DNA of 64,000 nucleotides from Pseudocercospora fijiensis CIRAD86 (GCF_000340215.1 NW_006921537.1:1205011-1269010), one strand, 5' to 3'. Positions 11,899-24,149 are shown, counted from the first letter of the stretch. Translations and numbers: made by a program. The notes: generated by a model from the sequence alone, not told the origin.

Positions 11899-12720
11899 TG
11901 GGTGTCGTTGGGGCGTGCTGCGTGCTGCGCGTCGGCGAACAATCACATGTTCTTGTCGCACGTGGCGGAGCTGGGTGGAAAGGCCGGCTTTGTTGAGCGA
12001 CAGAGGGAGCTCAGGGTGACACTACACGTAACGCAAGCAGCACAGATTCATCTACGAGTGAGGTCGCATGACTGCAATGTGGCCGAGTGCATTCAAGGTA
12101 GGGGTTTCTAGAGCTTGGTGTCGCCGAGTCAAACACGCGCAATTGGTGATGAATGAATGCTGTCCGCAATGGAGGTGCGCGTGGGCGTGGAATGATTGGG
12201 GTGGCTGATGCAGGGCGCGTGGATCAGGTGTTGTGTCGTGCTGGCGTGGATGGCGTTCAATGAGGGATTGTCTAACTGCTGGCGCGTGAAGCATTCGGGG
12301 AGAGAATGAAGCGAGGTGCACTGCCTTTACTTAAGTAGAATGGAGAGCTCAGCGGCCCGGGCCGAGCGCAGGCCCCACTTCTCCTTCCAATGATGAATGC
12401 GGCGACAAAGGATGAAAGCTGCCGTCTGGCACGCGAACAACACCTCTTCCGTCTTCCGAAGACTACGTACAGTACATCGACTGCGCAGTATGTATCTCGT
12501 CATCGTCAATAGGGTAGGCTGGACCGCTCGGCACGACATCGGGTAGCTTGTGCATTGCGTATCTCTAGAAGTGACATGGAGCTCGACAAGCTACAACGAA
12601 ACGCCATGGATGCTGAAGGAGCGGTGTCTTTGTACACCTGCCAGCTTCAAAGCCGCGGCAAGTGAGTGACACCGTCGAAGGGCATATACATAAACAGACA
12701 ACGGCCAACAATCGTCTCCA
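11899..12720. other. intergenic, FCP1 promoter and 3' flank of the methyltransferase
   Basis: 822 bp upstream of FCP1 and downstream of the methyltransferase. Small open frames (for example 29 codons from 12,574) have no support. No repeat seen. Confidence 0.6.
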
Positions 12721-13707
12721 TCACGGCTCAAACATCGCAGTCCAGACATCCATACTCTTCACCTCGCCACTCTCAGCCAAACCTTTCATCTCCTCCAACT
12801 TCGCCTTGAACTCCCCCTCCAAATCGTCATCAGCATAATGCCTCTTCACGATCCCAACCTCCCACTTCCCATCCTCCAACTCCGGCCCTTCAATCCATTT
12901 CTCCCTCATCAACTTCCACCCCACCTCCTCCGCCAACACCAACATCCGCTCAGGTCTCATAGCAATCTGCACATTCCCCTTCTCAATCGATTTCCCCGCC
13001 TGAATCTCCGCCGCCAAAACATGCGCCTTCGCCTCACCACTCCCCTCTCTCATCCCCCACTCCGCCAAAACCAACTGAATCGGCCTCGAGCTCTTCCTCC
13101 CACTCGCCATCCCAAACAAAGCCCCCAACAACTCCCTCAAATACCCCTCACTCTCCAAATAGAAAATCGAATGCGCCAAAACCACAACATCCGGCCTCCC
13201 CCTCGTCGCAGCTTTCATCCCTTGAATATACTCCTGCGCATCCTGCTTCACGAATTTCACCCAAGGTCCAATATTGCTTTTGTTGATGAAAGCCTGCGCT
13301 TGACCTAACGTGAACGGAGATCCATAATCCAAGCTCGCGGGATCAATCGCAAAAACCTTTCCAGTATTGCTCGAACCCGTGGACACGAAATGTGCGAGAG
13401 CGACCGTCATGTCGCCTTGCCCGCAGCCGATTTCGAGAATTGAGCGGTCTTTGAGAGCTTCGCGGGCGTGGTGGAGGGATGGGGAGCCATTTTCATCCGG
13501 GTAGCAGGCTGCGAGGATGTCGAGACGATGTTGGAGTTGGGAAGTTTGCGTGGGTGTGTCGCCGCTGATCGTATATTTTGCGAGCCGTTCGGCGAGGTCT
13601 GGTAAGTCGGCGAGAAATGGGTCTAATGGGCCTGTTTCTTCTGAGGTTTTGGGGGGTGCTGGGGAGCCTTGGAGGGCTTCGAGGGTTGCTGTGTCCCGGT
13701 CTACCAT
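12721..13707 (-). CDS. class I SAM-dependent methyltransferase
   Basis: Single-exon protein of 328 residues with a Rossmann-type methyltransferase fold. Motif I is ILEIGCGQGDMTVALA (around residue 90), followed by the acidic strand end VFAIDPASLDYG, an aromatic/Asp stretch (VKFVKQDAQEYIQ) and the motif IV-like strand PDVVVLAHSIFYLES. The N-terminal 60 residues (AERLAKYTISGDT) resemble small-molecule methyltransferases of ascomycetes. The ATG at 13707 lies in a good context (AACATGG). Substrate is unknown; no biosynthetic partner genes flank it. The neighbouring ligase gene is on the same strand but far enough upstream to have its own promoter. Confidence 0.88.
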   Translation of the reverse strand: MVDRDTATLEALQGSPAPPKTSEETGPLDPFLADLPDLAERLAKYTISGDTPTQTSQLQHRLDILAACYPDENGSPSLHHAREALKDRSILEIGCGQGDMTVALAHFVSTGSSNTGKVFAIDPASLDYGSPFTLGQAQAFINKSNIGPWVKFVKQDAQEYIQGMKAATRGRPDVVVLAHSIFYLESEGYLRELLGALFGMASGRKSSRPIQLVLAEWGMREGSGEAKAHVLAAEIQAGKSIEKGNVQIAMRPERMLVLAEEVGWKLMREKWIEGPELEDGKWEVGIVKRHYADDDLEGEFKAKLEEMKGLAESGEVKSMDVWTAMFEP

Positions 13708-14011
13708 GTTTAGATAGAGATATGATGGTGTTGAGTTGTTCTAGTGTTGGGTTTCTTTATAGGTTTGTTGCGATGTCATGTTAGCAAGCTCCTACAGATC
13801 AGCAGTGAGGTGTGGCCTGCATCCATGCATTTGTCTGAAGAGATCGACACGATCAGCTCTGTAGCCAACACGTCATAACTTCGTGAGTCAGGTACAACAG
13901 CCGCTTATGCCACATCCGGAAAGTGCGAACTAAAGTGAGTAGTGCTCGTGATCCTTGGAGAGCGGCCGTCAATATGCGTATTTGGGCGAAACTGGTACGT
14001 AGGACGATGCA
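13708..14011. other. intergenic
   Basis: 304 bp between the methyltransferase start and the stop of the upstream ligase gene, both on the minus strand. Nothing recognised beyond promoter space. Confidence 0.55.
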
Positions 14012-15784
14012 TTACAACTGTGCTCGCTCTGCTTTCACAAACAATCCCTTCTTTCCGCTCTTCTCCTTATCTCGCAACACTCTTCGTAGGATCTTGCCTG
14101 ATGCACTCTTAGGGATCTCATCAATGAATTCGACTTCTCGTACAGCCTTATACCGAACCTTGTTGTCTCTTGTAAACTTCAACAGCTCCCGTCCGAGCTC
14201 TGGACTTGGTTTCTGGCCAGTCGTCGGCACAATGTACGCCTTCGGCACCTCTCCATTATAATCGTCTGGAATTCCCAGCACAGCAACGTCCTCGACCTTG
14301 GGATGACCCAGCAGGAGATCTTCCAGCTCAGCTGGAGCAACGCCGATTCCGCGCACCTTGATCAGTTCCTTGATACGATCCAGAATGGTGATAACGCCGT
14401 GTTCATCGATCGCACCAACATCTCCAGTGTGAAGATATCCTTGCTCATCGAATGTCTCTTTTGTTGCTTTTTCATTGTTCAAGTAACCCATGACGACTTG
14501 TGGACCTTTGGCACAGATCTCGCCAGGCTCTCCAACACCGCATTCCTTTCCGTCTTCTGTGATGATTTTGACCGTTGTGCTAGCGCATATTGTGCCGACG
14601 GTGTGTGCATACTCGAAGTCGTAAAGTGCAGGTGGATGCGCAGTGATACACGAACACGACTCCGTCATTCCATATCCCTGCTTAAATCCACATTGCGGAA
14701 ATTTCTTCTTAAGAAGGTCGAGGATTTCTTTGCTCAACGGCGCCGCACCTGACGACAATCTCTTCAAGAATGAGAGATCATACTTGTTGACGATCGGATC
14801 ACGAACCATTCGGATGATGATCGGCGGGACGAGGAGCAGCTCCGGAATCTTGTACTCGCACACCGTATTGAGCATAGCTTCCATTGTAAACGCAGGCAAG
14901 AAGTAGACCTCGGCATTGATCAGAATCGGTAGGTGTAATACGTGTACGAGGCCTGTAATGTGAAAGGAAGGCAGAACAGCCAATACTCGTTTATGGTCGG
15001 AAGGTGTTATCTGCATAACCTGGAGGCACTGCGCGATGACATTCTGATGTGCAATCCTGCATCATGTCAGTATATGATCGCTTTGACCTGCAACGAACTT
15101 ACATCACAGCCTTGGGTAAACCAGTCGTTCCGCTTGAGAAGGACAAGAAACCGCAGACATCGAAGTTGGTCTTGCCCTTAGGGATCTTGAAGTATGGCAC
15201 TTGTTCGCCCAAGTTTTTGCCCTCCTCAATCAGAGTCCGGATATTCTTGAAGCCTGGTAAATCACCTTCGAGGAGGAAGATGTTCTCCTTGGGCACACCG
15301 GCATTCTTCGCGGCCTTGGTGGCGACTTCCATACTATCCTTGTGTGTAAACAGAAATTTTCCATCTGCTTTCTGAAGCGCATAAGTCATCTCTTCGACGT
15401 TGTACGCAGGGCTAGCCCCAGAAACCTTGCCACCAACGCGTAGAGTCGCGTGCATGGCCACTGGGTACCATATTGTGTTTGCGCTAAAGAGCGAGACTGT
15501 CTCTCCTTCTTTCAACCCATATTTCTTAACCAATGCGGTTGACAGATATGTCGACACCTCTTTCACCTGTGGCCAGCTCAGGCGTTCCTTCGTAATGGCA
15601 TCTGTGAATCCTGCTTGTCGGCTCTTGGGGAAGCGTAGAAGAGGAGAGTATGTTGGCTCTTCAAACAGCCATTCCCAGGTTGTGAGGTGTGGTGGGACTA
15701 TACAATGTTAGCACGAATACTACCTGAAGCATTGAGGAGGCGTGTACGGAGGATGTCTTGCTGCAAGCTGGGAAAGACAGGCAT
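14012..15784 (-). CDS. 4-coumarate-CoA ligase-like acyl-CoA synthetase (AMP-binding)
   Basis: ATP-dependent acyl/aryl-CoA ligase of the ANL superfamily. Exons 15784-15748, 15697-15103 and 15056-14012 sum to 1,677 nt, 558 residues. Intron 1 is 50 bp (GTACAC..GCTAAC..TATAG); a GT nearer the acceptor would leave only 26 bp and is unlikely. Intron 2 is 46 bp (GTAAGT..GCAG). Motifs: P-loop FSSGTTGLPKAVM, FKQGYGMTE, YLHTGDVGAIDEHG, hinge and catalytic Lys region (RIKELIKVRGIGVAPAELE, PKSASGKILRR). The N-terminus LTTWEWLFE is typical of fungal 4CL-like ligases. The protein ends in AQL, which only loosely resembles a peroxisomal PTS1 tripeptide. Substrate (phenylpropanoid, medium-chain acid) is not shown by sequence. 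It is the last intact gene before the transposon block. Confidence 0.9.
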
Positions 15785-16029
15785 GTCGGCTGGTACGCGA
15801 CAGGTGTATTGCTCGAAGCTTGGGAGAAAATTAATACACAAGAGAGCGTGAGGAGACGAAATGTACATACCTGGGTCTACATTGTCAGCTCTACACTGAC
15901 TCGCCTATCGCCTGATCAAAGGCCTCGGGTAGTGGTGCGGCAGGCGACGTGCAGGAAGAGAGGAGTTGCGCCGCCTTTGCGGCGGCTGTTGTAGGGAGGC
16001 CCATATATACCAGAGGCTCAATGCGGGGT
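15785..16029. promoter_or_regulatory. promoter side of the ligase gene up to the RIP border
   Basis: Upstream region of the minus-strand ligase. Base composition is still that of unique DNA; the last ordinary CA/TG run (CCAGAGGCTCAATG) is at about 16,010-16,025, after which TA-rich repeat DNA begins. Confidence 0.5.
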
Positions 16030-17740
16030 TTCTTATACCTCTTACCGCTATTACTACCTAATTCTTCGTATTTAACCTTCTACGACTCGTAATATACTCG
16101 CTATTGACTCGTAGAATACCTCTACGTATCGATTTATCGCTATAGAAGGCTTAGATAATATCTTAAGTCTATAGCGATACTATATAGAAAGCAATCGTAT
16201 AGTACCTTATATAGGAGACCGGTTGTTAGATATCCCTTAATATACTTAAACGAAGGCTTAAAGAGTAGAATATTAATTATAGCTACTCTACTTACTATTA
16301 CCGAGTTAACGATATTAAGGTACTAAAGATCTAGGTCGTATATACCTTCTACGTTCTACGGTTAACTAATAAAGAGGCGGTTCGAGTACTATAGGCGGAT
16401 AGGTTTAAGATTAGCTAGCGGAGGTATTAACGGATACGTTAAGAGCTTAGATTAAAGAAGGTATTATTAATAGATAGATAGATAGAAGCGGAAGAATAGA
16501 TAGTAGAGGTCTTATAGGAAGAGCTCGAGAAGTCTATAGTAGAGTCCTTTAGCCGACGGTATCTATATATCTATATTAGGTCTAAATATAATATTATTAG
16601 TAGAGATCGGCTATATCGTATAGCTTCCTTACTAAATCCTAAAGGATTACGAGTCCGCTATAAGCGGGCGCGAGAGTACTATAGAGCGATTATTATACCC
16701 GGCCCTAGTTACGTAATATTAATAGATACTTACTATAAATTCGAGCATTAGGGGATATAAATCTACGTAGCGATTAATATTTACTCGCGTTATATTATCT
16801 AGATCTATATAGGCATTACTAGCCGGATAGCTGTCTCTATACTAGCTTAATACCTTATAACGATCTAGAATAGTAGTATAATACTACAGATTATTCGATT
16901 AGACCGTAGGGTAGAAACGATTCTAGCCGCGGACGCTTACTATAAGACTCGCCTTACGACTCGTAGTAACCCGGAATAAGAATAACCGCTCGCTTTCGAG
17001 GACTGCTTTAAATACGGTACGAGCAAGATAAACTAGCGGATTAAGGTATAGTAGCGTTAGCAAGTACCTGCACTAAATAGCTAGAGGGGCTATTTCTACG
17101 AGTTACTACGCGAGTTACTATACGATACTAAACTGCTAGCGGATCGGATTACCTTCCTTGTAATCTATATACTAATTATACGTTATAAAGTCCTCGAATT
17201 TGTTTACCTCTAGAATAGCTATTATATCCGGAAGTAGGCTAATCGACTATACGTTATACTAGGTATTCCGTATATTCTATACTATTATCTAGAGCTTAGC
17301 GGGCATTCTTATTAAGGTATTCCTATACCTAACGGTGCACTTAATAATATAGAGTAAGACCTTTAAGGATTTAGTATATATTAGATTCTATAGTACAGAC
17401 TCGCTATAGACTCGCTAATAGACTCGCTAATTCCTAGATCTTAAAGCCTACCTATCCGAGGCTACGCTTTCTTAGTATAAGACAGTATTATAAATTTATA
17501 GCTTCTCGTATCTAGTAAGTAGTAGCGAGAATAGCGATAATATAGAGCGCCTTTACCGCTCTACCTACTTGCTTCTTTAAGGGTTAGCTAGGGAGTATAT
17601 AGCTATAGGGTTAGAGCTAGAACTAATAGAGTTAGATAAGCTATTAGCAGTACGTAGTTAGTTAGCGGCGGCTCGGAATTAGGAAGCTAGGTTAATTAAG
17701 TTTGTAAATAATATATACTAATCTCCGATCTACGAGCTAG
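16030..17740 (+). pseudogene. RIP-degraded integrase core-domain (DDE) transposon gene
   Basis: From about 16,540 one plus frame runs to 17,740 with only TAG and TAA breaks. It reads like the fungal integrase core-domain family: a first-Asp block (ILIDTYYKFEH), AINIYSRYIIWIYIG-like strands (Trp now TAG), the second-Asp block IIRLDRRVET where the family has SDRG, YGTSKIN before the third acidic helix, and LNNIE near the end. This is part of the outer, oldest sequence of the transposon block; its continuation is displaced by two LINE insertions (next pieces 22,660-22,742 and 27,750-28,850). The part before 16,540 has no clear frame. Element termini were not found, so its transposon class is uncertain. 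Confidence 0.7.
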
Positions 17741-17754
17741 CCGCGAGTATATAG
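17741..17754. repeat. target-site duplication of LINE-A, left copy
   Basis: CCGCGAGTATATAG, identical to 22,646-22,659. The last ATAG overlaps the GATA-type tail of the element, so the exact edge may vary by up to four bases. Confidence 0.85.
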
Positions 17755-18099
17755 ATAGATAGATATTTCATTTGCCTGTTGTAGTGCCTTTCGGCCTATG
17801 CAGGTCTATTTCTATATATTGTTTTAGGTAGGAAACTAACTTAGTTAGTAAAAAACCTCCCTCCTATCCTATTTATAAGTGTTAATCTTCCTCGTTTCCT
17901 TATTTTCCTTCCTCTAGGGTATACTAGTATTATAGTTGTTACCCTCTAACTACCTTGCCTACTGCCCTGCCCTTCTTTCCCCCTCTTCTTCCCTCCTTCT
18001 TATCTACTCCTTAGTTTCCCTTGCTAGTACGAATTGTTATATAAATCCCTATTTAATAATCTACTTTACTATCCTCTTTAGGTCTTCTTTGCTCTAGAT

Positions 18100-21000
18100 T
18101 AGCTTGTCGTATTCCCTTTCTATTGCTTTTAGTCTCTAATTACTTCTGCCTTCTAACTATTAAGGGCAGACTAGTAGCATATACTTAGGGTTCTGAGATT
18201 AGTAGCTATATTAGTAAGCTCTGCTTTCAATTCCTAGGACGTTTCTTCTAAATAGGTAAGATCTAAGTCTAATATATTTAGATCTAATTTAGATAGCTAG
18301 GCTTGCCTCGGCCCTATTTAGGTCCTTATAGAGCTAGTAGTTATATTGACTAAATTTGATTAGTGCCTTTAGGGTTCCTAGTCTAACTTATGTTTTATTC
18401 TATTCCTACTCCTATAGGTATCTAGTAATTGATTCTGCTAGGCTTTGTTTCTCTCCCTTTAGCTTGTCTTCCTTTAGCCTTATATTTAGTCCCTAAAGCT
18501 CTTTCTCTAGCATTTCTCTTATTAAGACTCTATATTGCTCTAGGTCTTTAACTTTCTAGGGAGTTATTTATAGTCTATCTCGCCTCCTAGTCCTAATATA
18601 CTAGGCTTTTATCTTGTCTAGTGCCTTTTAGATAGTCTATTAGGCCGGGTATTCTATTGTCTTTACTATATATTAGTATCTTAGTCCCTTAAAGTATTGT
18701 TTAACTAGTAGGATCCCTAATTCTATTTCTACTACCCTTATTAGTATAGTTTTGTATACCCCTAGGATTTTCTTTAGGCTTTAGGTTTAAGACCTGCTAA
18801 CTAGTTGCTTAATCCTCTTTAGTGTTTTCTCCTAGGCTGTCTATATCTATACTCTATATAGCATTACTAGCTTAATAATTGCTTTATATATAACTTTAGC
18901 TTTCTCGAATATAGCCCCCTATATAGAGGCTATAAGCCTATTAATAGATTGTATATTAGTATCTGCCCTCTACTTTGCCTTCTTTACTTATAGTCCCTAA
19001 TTCAGTTTTGGATCTAGCTAAATCCCTAGTACCCTAAGTTCTGCTAATAGTTGGGTTTTAAAGCCTTAGATAGTAATTGATTGTTTTATATTATAGATTG
19101 ATTTAGCCTTACTAAAGTAGATAAGCTAGTACTTTTCTAGGGCGAATTTTGCTCTATACCTCCTTACCTATTTTTTATACTCCTAGTGCTTCTCTTCTAG
19201 GATCTTATAGTTGGTTTCTATTGTCTTAGACTAGGCTAGGATGTTTGTATTATCTACAAACCCTAATGCTAATATGTTTTTTAATTCTAGGAGTAGGAGT
19301 AGGTCTACTATAAAGATAAGGAAGAGGATTAGGGAGAGTATTAATCCTTAGGGGATTCCCTTTTTAGTTAGCATTAGGTCTGATTTGAATTTACCTAGAA
19401 TAAGCTGTATTAATCTTTCCTATAGGAAGGACTAGATAAATTGGACTATCTAGTTTAGTATAGCTTTCTGTTTAAGTATATATAGGAGCCTTTTATAGGA
19501 GATATTATTAAAGGCTCCTAAGATATTAAGGGAGAGGAGGGTTGCTACCTAGTTTTAACTATAGTGCTAGATATACTTGATCTGTTCTATAATTAGTTCT
19601 ATAGCTATTAGTATTAACCTCTTCTTTCTTCCTCCTATCTAGCCTTTAGGAAGGATATTCCTTTCCTCGGCAAAGGTTGTTAGCCTTTTAGCGATAATTT
19701 TTTCTAGTACCTTACCTATTATATTAAGTAGGGCTATTAGTCTATAGGCCTTAAGCTATATATAGTCTTCCTTCTAGGGCTTCCTTAGTACTACTGTTAG
19801 GGACTTCCTAAATAGTCTTAGGTAGTGTCCTAGTGCTAGGATTTATAAAAAGATATTAGCTAGTACTAGGGCTAGCCCCTTCCTATATGCTTTTAGAAGT
19901 TTGTTATAGATCTTGTCTTCTCCTAGTGCCTTATTACCTAGAATTTTCTTTAGGATCCTTTCAATAGTTTCGGGTTTAACCTAGGTATCTCTTAGTATGC
20001 CTAGTAGTAGAGTCTCTTATTCTTTCTCCTTTATGTCTAATAGGTCTGCTTATACTTTTCTATAGAAGAAGTATTAGCCTAGGGCTCTTGCTTTCCCTTC
20101 TATTATAGTCTGCATTTGTCCTTATTAGTCTATAATATCCGGGAATTATAGTAGTATATCCTTATCCTGTTTAGGTCTCCTTACCTATTTAGCTATCCTC
20201 TATATCTCCTCTAGTTTCTTTGTAATTATTCCTATTATAGATCTCTATTCTTGTATCTTGTCTTTCTTAATCTAGATCTTCTTTTCCTAGTAGGCTTTAT
20301 TATAGTTGTCCTATACTTCCTAGGTATAGGTTCGTATCTACTGCCTCCTAGCCTTCCTTACTACTTTAACCTTCCTTATATACTTACTAGTCTAGTATAG
20401 TTGCTAGTATAGTGAATGTTTCTTTACTAGGGTATACTTTCTAGCTACCTATTTTAGGATTCCTATTAGTTCTTCTACTGCTTTATTAATATCCTCTAGC
20501 CTTAGTAGGTGCTTTGTTAAGAGTTCCTCTAGTTTTAGGTCCCTTTCTAGTTCCTCCCTAATCCTACCCTATTAGATACCTTTCTAGTTAAGCTTCTCCT
20601 CTAGTTCCCTTTCCTAATTAGCTTAGATATTTAGCTCAATCTGTACCGGGAAGTAGTCTAATAATTCTTCTAGTTCCTAGTTAACCCTATATCTTGTAAT
20701 CCTGTTCCTAATCTAATATAATATAAAGCATAGGTCTAGTATACTACTGCTTCCTCTTGCCTCCTAAGTAATTAGTCCCTTTAGGGTAACAATTTCTATT
20801 CCTTCCCTCTCTAATATATTAATTAGTCTTCCTACTAGGAAGTAGTAAGCTAGGGTAAAGTCTAAGCCCTAGAGGGGGTAGTAGAGGTTGAAATCTCTAA
20901 GTAGGATTTAGTAGGTATTCCCCTAGATAACTCTAGGTAGTCTTTCTAGGGTTTTTAGTTAGGTACTACTTCTTAAGTCTAGTAGTAGGTTGTATATATA

Positions 21001-21400
21001 GTAGACTTAGAGTATACCTTAGGATGTCTCTACTTAAACTAATATTAGGTCTCTATCCTCCTAAAGTATAGCCTACTAGGTTTCTATATCTATCTCCTTA
21101 CTAATATAGATATATATCCTTAGGGCTCCCTAGTTATAGATAATTAGGTAGTATCTTAGGTCTTTAACTATTGCTAGTCTCTTTATATATAGGTTAAGCT
21201 AGGGCTCTTAGATTGCAATAATGTAATATTCTTTTAGGTTTAGTACTTAAAGGAAGCTCCTCTATACCTTATCCTTACTCTTATTAACATTATACTATAT
21301 AATATTTAGTAATATTGCAATGTTTATTAGGTTTTATCTATATTATTTCCCTATAAGTTTTCCTTTAGTCTTCCCTTACTTTAGACTAATATCTAACTAA
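18100..21400 (-). pseudogene. LINE-A ORF2 (endonuclease-reverse transcriptase), degraded
   Basis: Minus-strand remnant with endonuclease, reverse transcriptase and a C-terminal zinc cluster in that order, as in Tad-clade elements. Limits are approximate because many Gln and Trp codons are now stops. Confidence 0.75.
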
Positions 21401-21499
21401 GCTTTATCTACCCTGCTTCCTTTCCTGCGATATTAAGGTATCTTAGTCTCCCTAGTTGCTAGTAACTCTCTTATACTAGTAAGGCCCTAAACGTAAACC

Positions 21500-22600
21500 T
21501 ATTATCTTACGAGACCTCTTTTATAGCACTTAGCTAGGTTGCTTCTATACCTAGCTGCCCTAGCTTGTTGTATATCTTTTTAGTATATTAATTCTAGCTT
21601 CCTTTACCTTCCTAGCTGCCTATATTCTTACTAGGTATTCCTTCGCCTAAGAGGGGTATCTTTTAGTATAGTATATATATCTTGCTTCTCCCTTATATGC
21701 TTTACATTCTTTAACCTAGTAATCCCCTATATAATAGGAGTAGGTATTAGTTATCTTTATATACTTAGCTACTAAGTATTTATAGTATTGATATTTAAAG
21801 CACTATATTATCCTATAGTTGCTTCTATATATCTCTATTTCCAATCTTTTAAAGTCCTAGAACAACCCCTAGTCTAGTACTATATTAGCTTGCTCTATAC
21901 TCCCTACCTAGATAATTAGGGAAGACTGCTTCTTAGTCTCTTCGATTTTCCTTTTAATCTATACTACTTTTGTAATCTTTAGGCCTAGGTATATAGCTTA
22001 GTTTTGTCTCTATAGGCTCTTAATATCCTATTCTTCCTTAAAGCTTCTTATTATACTATAGGCTATAATTATAAATTGCTGTTAGGAGACCTTTACTGTT
22101 TTCCCTATCTTAGTTATTTATTCTTTTTGTATTTCTAGCTTCTTTTTATCCTGCTTTTATACTATAAATAGCTTAATTACCCCTTTACCTTCGTTCCTAG
22201 CCCTAATTACCTCTTTAACTATAATTCTTTCTATAATCTCTTTCCCTATAAGTCCTTAGATTTCCTTTTACTCCTATAGATCCGTAATATAGACTCTAAC
22301 TACTATCCTCGGGGGTTTTAGCGCCTCCTAACTAGCTACTGCTACCTAGGTATAGTAGTTTAGGCTTATCTCCTATTATTTCTTCGTAATCTTTGCTACG
22401 ACTGTATTAGCTACCTTTATAATTACGTAGCTTGCCTAGTTATAGATTGCTTTTAGTCCTCTAAGGAGTTCTAAGATTATTATCCTATATACCCTCTTAG
22501 GGGTTCTTCTATCTTCCGCCTTTAGTACCTCCTCTACCCTAGTATATAGTACTTTCTATTCGTCCTCCCTTCCTTCTTAACTGTTTTCCCTTCGTCTCTA
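21500..22600 (-). pseudogene. LINE-A ORF1 (gag-like, CCHC knuckles), degraded
   Basis: Minus-strand counterpart of LINE-B ORF1. The zinc-knuckle block is at about 21,640-21,830, with several Cys and His codons changed to Tyr as expected for CpA->TpA and TpG->TpA changes. Confidence 0.65.
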
Positions 22601-22645
22601 ATTGTTCGCTGCTATAGCCTTCTTATATTAAGTAGTAGCTATATA

Positions 22646-22659
22646 CCGCGAGTATATAG
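22646..22659. repeat. target-site duplication of LINE-A, right copy
   Basis: Second CCGCGAGTATATAG, beside the 5' end of LINE-A. Confidence 0.85.
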
Positions 22660-22742
22660 CGAGTCGCTTTTTCTAGTTCGATTTTATCTATAACCTTCTT
22701 AAACCTCTACTATTTCTACCTCTATTTATCTAATTATGCCTA
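22660..22742. other. short piece of outer sequence between the two LINEs
   Basis: 83 bp lying between the LINE-A and LINE-B TSDs. It is the original continuation of the sequence ending at 17,740 and leads to the one resuming at 27,750. No motif recognised. Confidence 0.75.
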
Positions 22743-22758
22743 CTAATTAGGGTACCTA
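22743..22758. repeat. target-site duplication of LINE-B, left copy
   Basis: CTAATTAGGGTACCTA, identical to 27,734-27,749. Confidence 0.85.
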
Positions 22759-22849
22759 GCTATATACTTTATTAGATTATTGCTTATATACTAGTAGTTA
22801 TCCCTATTGTATACGCTCTTTATAGGAGTATAGCAGCGAACAATTAGAG

Positions 22850-22949
22850 NNNNNNNNNNNNNNNNNNNNNNNNNNNNNNNNNNNNNNNNNNNNNNNNNNN
22901 NNNNNNNNNNNNNNNNNNNNNNNNNNNNNNNNNNNNNNNNNNNNNNNNN
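22850..22949. other. assembly gap (100 N)
   Basis: Exactly 100 unknown bases, a conventional placeholder, so the true length is unknown. It falls near the centre of the long inverted LINE pair, where assembly is expected to fail. Confidence 1.
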
Positions 22950-22989
22950 CCACTTCGACAGCTTAGCTAGTTTCGATTACACCCCCGTC

Positions 22990-24130
22990 TTTTATATAGG
23001 ATATTAATCTTAGAACTCCTTAAAGGACTAAAAGCAATCTATAACTAGGCAAGCTAAGTAATTATAAAGATAGCTAATATAGTCGTAGCAAAGATTACGA
23101 AGAAACAATAGGAGATAAGCCTAAACTACCGTACCTAGGCAGTAGTAGCTAGTTAGGAGGCGCTAAAACCCCCGAGGACAGTAGTTAGAGTCTATATTAC
23201 GGACCTATAGGAGTAAAAGGAAATCTAAGGACTTATAGGGAAAGAGATTATAGAAAGAATTACAGTTAAAGAGGTAATTAGGGCTAGGAACGAAGGTAAA
23301 GGGGTAATTAAGCTATTTATAGTATAAGAGTAGGACAAAAAGAAGCTAAAAATACAAAAAGAATAGATAACTAAGATAGGGAAAACAGTAAAGGTCTCCT
23401 AATAGCAATTTATAATTATAGCCTATAGTATAATAAGAAGCTTTAAGGAAGAATAGGATATTAAGAGCCTATAGAGACAAAACTAAGCTATATACCTAGG
23501 CCTAAAGATTACAAAAGTAGTATAGATTAAAAGGAAAATCGAAGAGACTAAGAAGTAGTCTTCCCTAATTATCTAGGTAGGGAGTATAGAGCAAGCTAAT
23601 ATAGTACTAGACTAGGGGTTATTCTAGGACTTTAAAAGATTAGAAACAGAGATATATAGAAGCAACTATAGGATAATATAGTACTTTAAATGTCAATACT
23701 ATAGACACTTAGTAGCTAAGTATATAAAGACAACTAATACCTACTCCTATTATATAGGGGATTACTAGGTTAAAGAATATAAAGCATATAAGGGAGAAGC
23801 AAGATATATATACTATACTAAAAGATACCCCTCTTAGGCGAAGGAATGCCTAGTAAGAATATAGGCAGCTAGGAAGGCAAAGGAAGCTAGAATTAATATA
23901 CTAAAAAGATATATAATAAGCTAGGGCAGCTAGGTATAGAAGCAACCTAGCTAAGTGCTATAAAAGAGGTCTAGACAAGATAATAGGTTCACGTTTAGGG
24001 CCTTACTAGTATAAGAGAGTTACTAGCAACTAGGGAGACTAAGATACCTTAATATCGTAGGAAAGGAAGTAGGGTAGATAAAGCTTAGTTAGATATTAGT
24101 CTAAAGTAAGGGAAGACTAAAGGAAAACTT
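22990..24130 (+). pseudogene. LINE-B ORF1 (gag-like), degraded
   Basis: Remnant with zinc-knuckle pattern around 23,680-23,850 (FKCQYY..H, and Cys changed to Tyr in the later knuckles). The beginning is lost in the gap. Confidence 0.65.
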
Positions 24131-24149
24131 ATAGGGAAATAATATAGAT

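Larger units (their letters stand above)
17755..22645 (-). mobile_element. LINE-A, Tad-like non-LTR retrotransposon, RIP-degraded
   Basis: About 4.9 kb, minus strand, with a (TATC)n-type 3' tail at its left end (GATAGATAGATA) and a 14-bp TSD. It is nearly colinear with LINE-B when reverse-complemented, so it has the same two-ORF layout. Reading right to left: CCHC-type gag knuckles about 21,830-21,640; apurinic-type endonuclease about 21,290-20,690; reverse transcriptase about 19,960-18,960; C-terminal Cys/His cluster about 18,240-18,170. Stops are nearly all TAG/TAA. The RT box that should read F-V-D-D reads G-F-V-D-N-T at 19,264-19,247, so the second catalytic Asp is lost. Confidence 0.88.

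Noticed and set aside
12574..12663. 29-codon frame starting MELDKLQRN
   Set aside because: Too short and unsupported; lies in ordinary intergenic DNA.
1..15784. Secondary-metabolite gene cluster (methyltransferase, acyl-CoA ligase, monooxygenase)
   Set aside because: No core synthase, and the genes are interspersed with housekeeping FCP1 and an F-box gene.
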